From Cohnella rhizosphaerae (GTDB lineage: Bacteria > Bacillota > Bacilli > Paenibacillales > Paenibacillaceae), in assembly GCF_029525575.1 (NCBI RefSeq), contig NZ_JAPDIA010000002.1, forward strand, positions 248,001 through 312,000: DNA of 64,000 bases, written 5' to 3'. The position numbers and the translations under genes are program-made. Every line of letters begins with the position of its first letter. Position 1 is the first letter of the stretch. Shown here piece after piece: positions 18,283 through 28,429 of this stretch. Below the pieces are notes generated by a model that saw only the letters and a program-made list of their open reading frames with translations, was not told the DNA's origin and made no database searches.

Positions 18283-21200
18283 CTATTGACGCTTCCCTGT
18301 CTTGCTTCTTCTCCGTGCAGCGTTATTCGCGTAGATCAGAACGACCAAGGCAGCCCCGAAGAAGATCAACCCGATTTGACCTGCTTGCTTGTGGCTATTG
18401 TCGCCTGTCTTCGGCGTACCGCTGCCGGCGCCTTGTTGACTTCCGTTGTCTGCGGAGCCAGAATTGCCGTCAGTGCCGCCGTTACCGCTGTCTGTATCGG
18501 TCGAACCGCCCGACGGACTGTCGGTAGATCCGCCCGAAGGCGTGTCGGTAGATCCTCCGGAGGAGCCATTGCCACCATTGTGGCTATTGTCGCCGTCGTC
18601 GCCTCCATTATCGCCGCCGTCGCCTCCATTGCCAGGCTGTTCGGGCTCCTGAGACTCCTTGTTGTTCACGAAATCTGCGATCTGCGTCGCATCTACTTGG
18701 ATGGTACCGGTCGATCCCGTGCTGGTCGTTACGTAACCGTCCGCTGCATAATCTTCCTCGCTGACCGTATAACTCGTTCCTGCCGGCAGTCCGGCAATCG
18801 TAACGCTCTGTCCGTGAGCCAGCGTTAACGTTCCGCCGCTCTGAATCGTTCCGTTGCCTCCGCTGCCGGAATATTCATACGTGGCGTTTGTGCCGTCAAG
18901 AACGACCTTGAAGTTGAACTTCTTCCCGCGGTCCCCGGCATTGCCCGTTACCGTCTTGTTGATCGTCAGACTGCCTTGACTCGGGGCGTACCACACATTC
19001 TTGGTATTGACGAACTCGCTGGATTGCTCCTGGCCTCCGACAATCGCGCCCGTATCTCCCGTCTTCGTCGTGACGTAACCGTCTGCTGCGTAGCTGGCTT
19101 CAGTTACGGTATATGTCGTGTTTTTGGCAAGACCTTCAATCGTAATGCTCTGTCCGTCAGACAGCAAGATCGTATCTCCGCTCTTGATCGTACCGTCACC
19201 CGCGCCGCCCGAACCGGAGTAGTTGTATACGCCCGGTGCGCTCAAGGTAACCGTGAATTCGAATTTTTTAGTTTTATCGCCTGCATTGCCCGTCACCGTC
19301 TTGCTAATCTTCAGACTGCCGAACCAATCGTCTCTCGCGTTAACGAAATCGGCTGATTGGAAATCGTTCGTTACGATCGTGCCAGTGTCGCCCGTCTTGG
19401 TCGTTACATAGCCGATCGCGGCGTAATCATTCTCGACGACAGAATACGTTGTGCTTGCGGGCAGTCCCGAAATCGTGATGCTCTGTCCGCCAGCGAGGGC
19501 GATCTTGCCTCCGCTCGTGATCGTGCCGTTCGCGGCGCCGCCAGAACCGGTGTAATTGTACACGCCCGGCGAGCTCAAGGTGACGGTGAAATCGAATAAC
19601 TGAGCCAAGTCTCCGTCATTGCCCGTTACCGTCTTGCTGATGATCAGGTTGCCGGGCTTATCCTTCGTGTTCACGAATACCGCGGTCTGCGTCTGATCGG
19701 CTGCAATGACGCCTTCAGCACCGACGCTTGCCGTCTTGTATCCATCATTGGCATAGTTCGTTTCTGTAACCTTATAGGTTGCGTCTGCAGGCAAGCCCGC
19801 GATGATAATCCCTTGTCCGTGGGCGAGGGAGACCGTGCCTCCGCTTGCGATCGTACCGCTCGCTGCGCCGCCTGTACCGGTGTAGTTGTAAACGCCTGGC
19901 GCCCCGGTAAAGTTAACGGCGAAATCGAAATGCTTGGTTAAGTCGCCGTCGTTTCCGGCAACGGTTTTGGAGATGACGAGTTTGCCTGTCGTATTGTTCA
20001 TATAATTCGCTACGGTCAGCTCATTGACGCCTGATCCGGTTTTGCCGTCGATGGTAGTCACCACTGTCGAGCCCGAGGTATCCACATGGACCGTATGGTC
20101 GATGCCTTCCAACGTATAGCCGCCGGAAGGTGCGGCCGTCTCGCGGAGCACATAATCTCCATTCGGAATAGCCTTCATTTTCAACTTGCCGTTAGCGCCG
20201 CTGATTGCCTTGCGAATGACCGTGCTGCCATCCATCGCGAACAACGTGAACTCGGCGCCTGGAAGCGGAGCCGACGTCAATCCGTCGGTCTTCGTCACTT
20301 CCAGCCAGCCGCCGCGCATCAACGTTGCGGAGCTGTCCGCGCTGCTGATCGCATAATTGATCTGTTGTTCGGATGCGCCGGCGTTGCCGGCCGTCAGCGA
20401 CGCGTGGTTCACGACGCCCCCCATCTCGCCGGTAATATCCGTCAAGTAATTCAAACGATAAGCTTTGCTATGGTCCGGGATCTTGAACAGCAGCTCCCTG
20501 GTCGCGTTGTTGTAGAATAGATTCGTACCCAGGACAAGCGGAACATCGCTGCCGTCGGCAAGCGTCCCGTTCGGCTGCAACGTCAGCTCTTTGGCGGTAA
20601 TGTAGCTGTCGCCATTGCCGTCGTTCAGCAGCAACTTGCCCATGGCATCCGTACGCAGATCAAGTCCGAGCGGGAGCGTATCTGCGATGGATTCGCCGGT
20701 CGTCCCCAACTCGTTAGGATTGTACACGACTGACCAATTCAGCGTGCCGCTCGTCGGGCCGGTGTAGGATTTCTTCAGAATTTCGCTTTTGATCGACACT
20801 TGCTGCGATCGAGAAGCTCCCGGTGACCAATGAGATGCTTGAAGATTCAAGTTGTTGGTGATCGGCGTCGTCTTGTTGCCGTCGAAGTACCCGTCAAGCG
20901 TAGCGCCCGTCGGCCTGGCCTTGACCAGAATGACGTAAGGCTTGTCCAATTGCGCGAACGCAAAGGTTGCTTGCCCCGCAGTGTTGAAGTCGGCCGTCAG
21001 TCCGGATACGCTAGCTTCCGGCGTCGTGCTGGCTGCAGCCACGGATGACGAACTTGAACCCGTATTTCCTTCAAATATCAGATATTCCTCGCCTGGGACG
21101 ATGTCGGTGAACACCCAACCAGCCGGCAACGTATCCGTAACCGTGGCGGTCCCGATCACGTCGTTCGCTTCATTGCTCGCCACCTTCGCGGTGTTGAAAT

Positions 21201-23203
21201 CCAGGCCGTCCGCGTTGACGCTAAGTCGGAAGATAACCGACTTGTCCACGTAATCGAACCCTTCCGCTGCGTTCGTCGTGCGCTGGGTATTGACCCCCCG
21301 CGGCCGGGTCGGCCAGCGCCTCGCGCTTCAGCAGCTCCTTCGCCAGCGTGCGACTGTCGTAGGTCACGGAGCCTGTCGCTTCTCGCAGCTTGTTCGTATT
21401 GGTGAACAATGAAGCGGTATTGTCTACATTCTTGCTGGCATTCCCAGCGTAAACGTCAGGGTTCACGATGAGGGTCTTGAACTGAATCGTATTCGGCGCA
21501 GCTGTCGATAGACCGGTTACTTCGATCAGATCGGCAACCCGCTCGCCATTATCCAAAATCGGTATAACGTTCAACGTTCCTGACGTAGTCGTGCCGCTGC
21601 TTGCAACATATTGCAAGCCCGTACGCTTGGTGACCTTCGCTGCGGTGATGCCCGCCGGCCAACCCGTCGTACCGGATAGATTGGTGGCCGGGTCGTATAC
21701 GAGCAAGTCGTATACGCGCATGTCGGCAATGGCCTGATTTTTCGCATCGGCCTTGATCGTCCACGTAATCTCGCGGGTGGTTTTATTCAGTGAGCCCGAT
21801 TTGGTCAGCGCATCGTAACCGATGCCGACGCCGACGTTGCCCGTGTTCAGCGTTACGCCGCCCGGCTTGTTGTCCCAATCGAGGGTCGCAGCGTTGTTGA
21901 ACGTTGTTTTGCTTACTGTCGTGCCGGTGTCGCTCACCTTGCTCGTAATGACGAGCTGAACCATCGTGCTAGTCGTTCCGGAGAGCGTGTACTTTCCGTC
22001 CGACGGTTCGGAGCCGACAACGCTCCCCGGCGTCCAGACTGTGCCGTCCGTAGACGTCTGCCATTGCGCCGAGACGAAGTCCAGCCCGCTCGGCAGCACG
22101 TCCGTGATCGTCAGATTGTCCAACGAAGCTTGTGCCTTGTTCGCCGTGATCGTCCATGCAATGAACTGATCCGCAGGATCATAAGTGGCTTCGCTGTCCG
22201 GATTATGATTGGCCGCCCCCGTCTTCTCGATCCACTTCGGCGTCGTAAAGCTTGCCGTTCCGGACCCGCTTTGAACGAGAACGTTGTCTTTGAGCAACTG
22301 GGCGGTATTGCTTACCGATTGATTGCTGTTGTTGACGTAATACTTGTTATCCGGAATCGTCGTGCTGAACTTGATTTCCTGCGGACCTGAGGAGGGATCT
22401 GGGAATATATACGCAATCACGCTACCCGTCTCGACAGGCGTGACGGCAACGCCGCCTACCGTGAACGATCCCGGAACGTATGTCCCCACGTTGCTCAGAT
22501 CATCGCTGAATTCATAATCCTTCAGATCGACCGAAGTCGCGCCCTTGGTTGCGGAGAGCGTAACGGTCCAATCGATCTTATTATGGGCGAGATCGGCAAC
22601 GCCGGACTTCGCCACATTGTAAACGACTGGAGCAGGAGGGACGACAACGGTATAGTTCTTGCCAAGAATCGTTACCGTATGGGTACCTTCGTCGCCTGCG
22701 CTTCCGGAGTCGTCATATCGAAGTTGTGCGGAAAACTTGCCGCTTACGGTGTTATAACCGCCGTTTTCGTCGAAAATATCGCTATCTCCATCAAACAGGA
22801 TATCGGCATTCACCGATCCGGCAGTCGAATCAAGCGTCGCGGTTCCGATACTCTTGCCGCTAGTGTGTGTTAGTGACAGAGACGTTCCCGACATAAGAAT
22901 GAAACCTTGACTTAACTCAAAGCTAGCAGTGTCGCCAAGCTCAACAACCGTTGGCGGGGTAGGGTCATCCCCTGCAACCGGCACTCGAAAGGACACTTCG
23001 ACACTAAGCGTATCCCCGTTGCCGAGGTTGATCGTGTCGCCTGGCTCAATAACCGTGCTTCCCTGTTTAACGACTGCCGTCACATCCGTAAGCGCGCTTG
23101 ACTTATCTACGCCGTCTGCCCATACGCTCAACCTGCCGATCGGCAATACGGTGCTGACCAGAATGGCAAATGCCATCAGCCAGATCCCCGCTCTGTACTT
23201 CAT
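18283..23203 (-). CDS. Large repetitive surface protein with a sortase signal, frameshifted once
   Basis: Corrected length is 1639 residues. It begins with a signal peptide (GIWLMAFAILVSTVLPIG), then about 950 residues of adhesin-like beta domains, several with the TDVLPSGLDF / DTLPAGWVF pattern of DUF11/isopeptide-type modules. A SpaA/Cna-B-like domain follows (LEVTKTDGLTSAPLPGAEFT). Next come four similar modules starting GKLVISKTVAGN, GNLIISKTVTGN, GSLKISKTVTGN and GSLTINKTVTGN. A Gly/Asp/Ser-rich wall spanner precedes the sorting signal TPKTGD, a hydrophobic helix and a basic tail. A C6 run at 21294-21299 (plus strand) splits it; C5 gives DPAAGVNTQRTTN and continuity. SD AGGAGG lies 10 bases before ATG 23203. 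The sortase follows directly, so the two form an operon. Confidence 0.88.
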
Positions 23204-23534
23204 AAATTCATTTCCTCCTAATTCGACGCTGCAATGTGCTCGTCAATGATATGGTTTATACCTAACTCTTGCTTCGCAGCTTCCTGCTTCTAGGCATCGT
23301 TTCATCGTTCGTCACCGTCTTTTTCTACATAAATGCCAGAAGCCTGCGGGCGCGAAGTTGCCCGGCTCGCCACGTTCGTCGCTGCCGGCGGCGGCTGCGT
23401 CAGCGCGGGCCTGCCGCGCTTCGGTGTTCCTGTTAAATTAGACCGTTCCCCCCTTCATTGCATTCGAAGTGCCATGCTAGCAGAGAGTGTATAGTACAAA
23501 ACTCTACAAAAACTGAACAAATTCGATTTTAGAA

Positions 23535-23575
23535 AACAAAAAACCGGTAACGCCCGAGGGCGTTGCCGGTTTTAT
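23535..23575 (-). terminator. Terminator for the minus-strand regulator
   Basis: AAACCGGTAACGCCC (23541-23555) pairs with GGGCGTTGCCGGTTT (23558-23572) with one wobble, and the minus strand continues with T6. It sits in the 1105-base gene-free interval 23204-24308, which otherwise holds the 51-bp array, the surface-protein promoter region and a stretch (about 24160-24308) with an open minus-strand frame lacking a start. Confidence 0.75.
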
Positions 23576-23710
23576 AAACGAACATCCTGGACGATGAACG
23601 AGACGATCGTGCCGCTTGGCCCGCTCGTTAGCACTGGTGCAGCACGGCGTAAATCATCAATCGATTAAAGGTGCAGGATTTTTACCTCAAACACGTTCTT
23701 CAGTGTCGCG

Positions 23711-24130
23711 GACCGGTCCAAAAGTTGCCGTAAGGGCAAGTGTTAAGCTCAGCCTCGAGAACCGGTCAAAAAGGTGCTATAAGGGCAAAAAGTTACTCTA
23801 CAGCTTCGCGAACCGGTCAAAATGGTGCTATAAGGGCAAAAAGTTACTCTACAGCTTCGCGAACCGGTCAAAATGGTGCTGTAAGGGCAAAAAAGTTACG
23901 CTACAGCTTCGCGAACCGGTCCAAATGGTGCTATAAGGGCAAAAAGTTACTCTACAGCTTCGCGAACCGGTCCAAATGGTGCCGTAAGGGCAAAAAGTTA
24001 CTCTACAGCTTCGCGAACCGGTCCAAATGGTGCCGTAAGGGCAAAAAGTTACTCTACAGCGTCGCGGACCGGTCCAAAAGTTGCCGTAAGGGCAAAAAGT
24101 TACGCTACAGCCTCGCGGTCCGGTCCAGCA
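23711..24130 (+). repeat. 51-bp tandem repeat array, about 9 copies
   Basis: The core RACCGGTCNAAA is found at 23711, 23760, 23811, 23862, 23914, 23965, 24016, 24067 and 24118: spacing 51 apart from 49 at the first, divergent unit and 52 where one A is added. Units read approximately ACCGGTCC-AAATGGTGC-YRTAAGGGCA-AAAAGTTAC-TCTACAGC-TTCGCG. Outer units carry the perfect palindrome GGACCGGTCC, while inner units have GAACCGGTC. Period and size match the array at 9629, but the sequence is unrelated. Overlapping open frames are a by-product of the 51-base period and are not called genes. Confidence 0.93.
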
Positions 24131-24308
24131 GGTGTTTCGTACCCCAACTTCTTATTAAATAGATCGATGATTCAAGCCTGTATGCACGGGTCCCGTACCG
24201 AACGGCTGCCTAAGGCGGCGGTCCGTGTTGACGAGCTCGATGACCGACTCATTGTCGAGCCGGTTGTCCTGCGGTCGCTCCAGCGTCGGCGCGTCGATGC
24301 CTACGCCG

Positions 24309-25457
24309 TCATGGATCAAACGTCTGGGGCGTGATGTCCGCTCGACGGGCGGCGTACCAGGCCGCGATTTCCGCGGATGGCGGTTGCCCGTATTGCTCTT
24401 CGCTCATTTTGACGAGCAGCGAATACTGCTGATCGACCATGCTGTTCTCTCCAAGTGCGGCATGGAGCTTCATGATCAGGAAGCAGACCTCCTCGGAATA
24501 AGGAAAACGCGCCTGCACCCGGTACAGCCAATCCAGTCCATGCTCGGGCATGCCGTGTTCCTCCAGCAGGGCGGCCAGCCTGAGGGCGTATCGGTACCAG
24601 AGTATGCGCAATCTGCGGCGCTCGGCGTCCGCCCATTCGTAGTCCTGCTCCTCCAGATAATCGCCCGTAAAAGCGTCGAGCCAGGATTCGTATCGCTGCA
24701 GCAGATCCGGCGGATTGTCGTCGGCCGGCGGCATGCGCCGTTCCCATTCGTCGACGTCGATCACAATGTCGTCGGTGACGAGCTCGTAGCCGGCTTTGGT
24801 ATTCAAGATGCGGATGCCGATGCCGGCGGCGTCGATGGACTTGCGCAACTGGTAGACCGTCGTATAAAGGAGGGCATAGCTGCGCTCGGGCGCAAGCTCC
24901 GGCCACAGCAGCTCGATTAACGTATCCTTGCGCGTCTGCTGTCCCCGCCGGTGAAGGAGATAGGCGAACAACTCCTGCGCTTTGTTCGTCCGCCAGGCCA
25001 GCTGCGACGGTGGCGTTCCGTATTCGACGGACAGGGAACGAAAGCATCGGATGGTCGCATCCACGCCGCCCGAAGCGGCATTCGCCGGAGCTGAGGCGGA
25101 CGCGGCGGTCTCGAGCCGTTGCAGCGTCTGCGCGAGGCGGGGCAGCAGCACGGGCTTAAGCAGGTAGTCGAGCGCATTGACCTCGAACGCCCTCAGGGCG
25201 TGTTCGCGGTAGGCGGTCACGAAGACGATCCGGGCGCCGGGCAGCGTCTCCTGGAAGTGCAGAGCGGCTTCGAGACCGTTCATGACGGGCATGTCGATAT
25301 CGAGGAATACGACATTGGGCTCCAAGGCGCCGAGCGCGTCCAGCGCGTCCTTGGCATTTCCGAATTTGCCGCAGATCTCGATCCCGCCGAGTTTTTTGAG
25401 CTGTCTTTCCATATCGTTCAGTGCCAGAGGTTCGTCATCGACGATTATGCATTTCAA
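24309..25457 (-). CDS. Response regulator with REC and SARP/BTAD transcription-activator domains
   Basis: A 382-residue regulator. The receiver domain at 1-115 has VDDEPLALND, the phosphoacceptor Asp in VVFLDIDMPVMNG and Lys in DYLLKPVLLP. An OmpR-like winged helix at about 135-230 (LAWRTNKAQELFAYLLHRRG, then TTVYQLRKSIDAAG) is followed by a BTAD tetratricopeptide-like domain to the end (LQRYESWLDAFTGDYLEEQD, then FPYSEEVCFLIMKLHAALGE). This architecture occurs in orphan or kinase-paired regulators of Paenibacillaceae. No kinase gene is adjacent. Its 3' end faces the 51-bp array and a terminator, with the surface-protein operon downstream on the same strand; regulation of that operon is possible but unproven. 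Confidence 0.85.
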   Translation of the reverse strand: MKCIIVDDEPLALNDMERQLKKLGGIEICGKFGNAKDALDALGALEPNVVFLDIDMPVMNGLEAALHFQETLPGARIVFVTAYREHALRAFEVNALDYLLKPVLLPRLAQTLQRLETAASASAPANAASGGVDATIRCFRSLSVEYGTPPSQLAWRTNKAQELFAYLLHRRGQQTRKDTLIELLWPELAPERSYALLYTTVYQLRKSIDAAGIGIRILNTKAGYELVTDDIVIDVDEWERRMPPADDNPPDLLQRYESWLDAFTGDYLEEQDYEWADAERRRLRILWYRYALRLAALLEEHGMPEHGLDWLYRVQARFPYSEEVCFLIMKLHAALGENSMVDQQYSLLVKMSEEQYGQPPSAEIAAWYAARRADITPQTFDP

Positions 25458-25606
25458 TTCGATCCCGCCTCGTTCATGATACCGGCGAAGCCAACGATCG
25501 CCATTTTTCTACATTATATCGGAGTTGCGGGCAAAATGGGGGCTCGAAAGCATAAATTCTGCGCTTCGCCAAACCGGCGTACAATAGGTAACGAGGTGAT
25601 CGCCGG

Positions 25607-26631
25607 ATGTTGAAGCTGGGCGTACTGGATCAATCCCCCCCGTGCTGAGCGGAGGAGACGCCGCGCAAGCGCTTCGGGATACGATCGAGCTGGCGGCGCT
25701 CGCCGAACGGCTCGGTTATTCGCGGTTCTGGGTGTCGGAGCACCACAACGCGAAAGGACTTGCGGGCGCTTCCCCGGAGGTGCTCCTCGCCGCGCTGGGC
25801 GCGAATACTTCGCGCATCCGCATCGGTTCGGGCGGCGTGCTGCTGCCGCATTACAGCCCGTACAAGGTCGCAGAAAACTTCAGGGTGCTCGAAGGCTTGT
25901 ATCCGGGAAGAATCGATCTCGGCATCGGCCGGGCGCCGGGCGGCATGCCGCTCGTATCGCGCGCGATGGGCAGGGAAGCCGGCAAAGACAAGGAAGCGGG
26001 CTTCGTCGAGTCGCTGCGGGAGCTCGCGGCCTATTTGAACATCGGTCCTCCGCTTGAAGCCGGCCATCCGCTCGCGGGCCTGGAGGCGTCGCCCGAGATC
26101 GCCACGCGTCCGGAGGCTTGGCTGCTCGGCTCCAGCGCCCATAGCGCGCAGGTCGCCTCGGCGCTGGGCGCGGGGTTCGCCTTCGCTCATTTCATCAACG
26201 GACAGGGCGGGCAAGCCGCAACGCGCGAATACAGGCGTCGGTTCAGGGCGGGACCGCTCGGGACGGCGCCGCGCGTCGCGGTATGCGTATATGTCGTCTG
26301 CATGGACGACGACGGGCAAGCGGAACGGGAGGCGGCATCGCTGGATTTGCGGCTGCTGCTGAACGATAAAGGCGAATACGGCCTTCCGGTGCCGAGCCGC
26401 GAGGAGGCGCGCGCGTACGCGTACGACGTGTACGACCGGGCGAGAATCGCGCACAACAGAAGCCGGATGATCGTCGGCGGTCCCGAACGCGCGAAGCGAT
26501 CGCTCTACGCGCTTGCCGCGAGCTATGGCGCCGACGAGATCATCGTCAATGGCGTCACCGCGGACGCGGCGTCCCGATCCGCCAGTCTCGCGCGCGTCGC
26601 GGGCTTGTTCCGCAGGCGGATCGGGACTTAA
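25607..26631 (+). CDS. Luciferase-like flavin monooxygenase family protein, frameshifted near the start
   Basis: Bacterial-luciferase-fold (TIM barrel) protein of the MsnO8/YvbT type, probably FMN- or F420-dependent; substrate unknown. The start is ATG 25607, with GAGGTGAT upstream. The N-terminus reads LKLGVLDQSP then VLSGGDAAQALRDTIELAAL only if a C7 run at 25635-25641 is read as C5, a +2 error. This aligns residue by residue with the family motif LDQSPxxxGxxxxEAL. Further family features are LGYSRFWVSEHHN, IRIGSGGVLLPHYSPYKVAE and RIDLGIGRAPGG. Corrected length is 340 residues. It is monocistronic, upstream of glnA but ahead of the glnA operator. Confidence 0.85.
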
Positions 26632-26703
26632 AACCGCGGCAAGCGGCATTGGCGGATATCGATAACAATCGGGCGGAAGCCGGACGTTCGGTTTTTCGCG
26701 CGG

Positions 26704-26738
26704 CGGTCGGCCGAGGCTGTCGCGGGGCCGGCCGACCG
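26704..26738 (+). terminator. GC-rich hairpin downstream of the monooxygenase gene
   Basis: CGGTCGGCC (26704-26712) pairs with GGCCGACCG (26730-26738) around a 17-base loop, flanked by GGTTTTTCGCG on the left and GGGTTTTCC on the right. It is probably a terminator. The 320-base gene-free interval 26632-26951 otherwise holds the glnA operator and promoter. Confidence 0.5.
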
Positions 26739-26795
26739 CCCGCCGGACGCGGGTTTTCCTCCCCGTAGCGGCGCGGTTTTGCGGTATGTCAAAAG

Positions 26796-26812
26796 TGTTA
26801 ACATACCTCACA
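26796..26812. promoter_or_regulatory. GlnR/TnrA-type operator upstream of glnA
   Basis: TGTTAACATACCTCACA fits TGTNAN7TNACA at every defined base. A second, degenerate half-site ends TTACA at 26830-26834, next to the -35 box. Two sites, one close to -35, recall the arrangement of the B. subtilis glnRA promoter, where GlnR represses. Confidence 0.78.
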
Positions 26813-26840
26813 CTTCCACAAAAAATACCTTACATAAGTA

Positions 26841-26870
26841 TTGACGCTCTTCTACCAATAAATTTATAAT
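26841..26870 (+). promoter_or_regulatory. Sigma-A promoter of glnA
   Basis: -35 TTGACG (26841-26846) and -10 TATAAT (26865-26870) have an 18-base spacer. The predicted start near 26877 leaves a leader of about 75 bases. Confidence 0.78.
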
Positions 26871-26951
26871 AGCGACAGAGTTCAGGTGAAAAGTTGAACG
26901 TTGTTTCGTATCACAAGACCTAATGTTCGGAAATGGGGGAGGAAATTCGAA

Positions 26952-28376
26952 ATGTCTGCACAAAACGTTTTGGATCTCATCAAGGAAAAAAATATCGAGT
27001 TCGTGGATTTCCGGTTCGTCGATCTGGCCGGCCGCGCTCACCACATCACGCTGCCCGCGACGGAAGTCGACGAAGATACTTTCGTTAACGGCGTTGCTTT
27101 CGACGGTTCTTCGATCACCGGTTTCCGCGGCATCGAGCAATCCGACATGGTCATGATGCCCGATACCGAATCGGTTTACGTGGATCCGTTCACCGCGCAC
27201 GCGACCCTGATCGTCATGTCCAACATCTACACGCCGGACGGCGATCGTTACGACCGCGACCCGCGTTCGATCGCGCACAAGGCCGAGGAATTCCTTCAAC
27301 AATCCGGCGTCGGCACGACCGCGTTCTTCGCGCCCGAGTCCGAGTTCTTCATCTTCGACGACGTTCGTTACGAGAGCACGATGAACTCCTCCTCCTTCTT
27401 CGTCGATTCCGAAGAAGCGGCCTGGAACACGAACCGCAAGGAAGAGGGCGGCAACCTGGCGTTCAAAGTAGGCGTCAAGGGCGGCTATGTGCCGGTTGCT
27501 CCGGTCGACTCCCAACAAGACATCCGCAGCGAGATGGTCCGCCTGATGCAAGAATCCGGGCTGCGCGTCGAGCGTCACCACCACGAAGTGGCGACGGCCG
27601 GCCAAGCGGAGATCAACTTCCGTTTCGACACGCTCACCAAGACTGCCGACAACCTGATGAAGTACAAATATATCGTTCACAACGTCGCTCGCCAATACGG
27701 CAAGGTCGCGACGTTCATGCCGAAGCCGCTCTTCGGCGACAACGGATCGGGCATGCACGTGCACACGTCGATCTTCAACGAAGGCGAGCCGCTTTTCTAC
27801 GAGAAGGGCGCATACGCGAACCTGAGCGAGCTGGCGCTGAACTACATCGGCGGCATCCTGTACCACGCCCCTGCGCTGATCGCGATCACGAACCCGTCCA
27901 CGAACTCGTTCAAGCGTCTGGTTCCAGGCTACGAAGCGCCGGTTAACCTCGTGTTCTCCGCCGGCAACCGGTCCGCTGCCGTTCGGATCCCGGTCGCTGC
28001 CGTTACGCCGAAGGGCTGCCGCATCGAGTTCCGTACGCCGGACTCCACGGCGAACCCGTACCTGGCGTTCGCAGCCATGCTGATGGCCGGCCTCGACGGC
28101 ATCAAGCGCAAGATCGACCCGCGCGCGCTCGGCTACGGTCCGTTCGACAAGAACATCTACGAGCTGTCCGACGAAGAGAAGGCAGAGATCCGCAGCGTGC
28201 CGGGCAACCTGGACGAAGCGCTCGACGCCCTCGAAGCGGACTTCGAATTCCTGACCGAAGGCGGCGTCTTCACGAAGGAATTCATCGACAACTACGTCGA
28301 CGTGAAGCGTGCCGAAGCGAAAGCAGTGGCAATCCGCATTCACCCGCACGAATACGGCCTCTACTTCGATTGCTAA
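26952..28376 (+). CDS. glnA: Glutamine synthetase, GSI type
   Basis: ATP-dependent ammonium assimilation into glutamine, a dodecameric enzyme. It has 474 residues, longer than the ~444-residue GSI-alpha of Bacillus and close to GSI-beta enzymes. Motifs: VAFDGSSITGF, FFAPESEFFIF, the catalytic H/E region GQAEINFRFD, the ATP site FMPKPLFGDNGSGMHVH and the NPSTNSFKRLVPGYEAP flap, then RSAAVRIP and RIEFRTPD. A DKNIYELSDEE segment aligns with the Tyr adenylylation loop of GSI-beta enzymes, unexpected in a Firmicute because the modifying enzyme GlnE is not known there. SD GGGGAGGAAATT precedes ATG 26952. No glnR gene lies upstream. Regulation by GlnR/TnrA is predicted from the operators. Confidence 0.95.
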   Translation: MSAQNVLDLIKEKNIEFVDFRFVDLAGRAHHITLPATEVDEDTFVNGVAFDGSSITGFRGIEQSDMVMMPDTESVYVDPFTAHATLIVMSNIYTPDGDRYDRDPRSIAHKAEEFLQQSGVGTTAFFAPESEFFIFDDVRYESTMNSSSFFVDSEEAAWNTNRKEEGGNLAFKVGVKGGYVPVAPVDSQQDIRSEMVRLMQESGLRVERHHHEVATAGQAEINFRFDTLTKTADNLMKYKYIVHNVARQYGKVATFMPKPLFGDNGSGMHVHTSIFNEGEPLFYEKGAYANLSELALNYIGGILYHAPALIAITNPSTNSFKRLVPGYEAPVNLVFSAGNRSAAVRIPVAAVTPKGCRIEFRTPDSTANPYLAFAAMLMAGLDGIKRKIDPRALGYGPFDKNIYELSDEEKAEIRSVPGNLDEALDALEADFEFLTEGGVFTKEFIDNYVDVKRAEAKAVAIRIHPHEYGLYFDC

Positions 28377-28393
28377 TCGAATCGGACGTTAGC

Positions 28394-28421
28394 GAAAAGC
28401 TCCCGCAAGGGAGCTTTTCTT
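28394..28421 (+). terminator. Terminator after glnA
   Basis: The 11-bp stem GAAAAGCTCCC/GGGAGCTTTTC (28394-28404 with 28409-28419) has loop GCAA. It is A-rich before and T-rich within the right arm, so it may also serve the convergent thpR gene. Confidence 0.85.
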
Positions 28422-28429
28422 GCGTATGT

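Noticed and set aside
23616..24162. Frames through the second 51-bp array as a Lys/Ser-rich protein
   Set aside because: Period-driven open frames in two registers, one base slip at 23887-23893, no SD.
24160..24310. Open minus-strand frame downstream of the SARP regulator (about 50 codons)
   Set aside because: No start codon with an SD and no recognisable family; it may be a gene remnant but cannot be supported.
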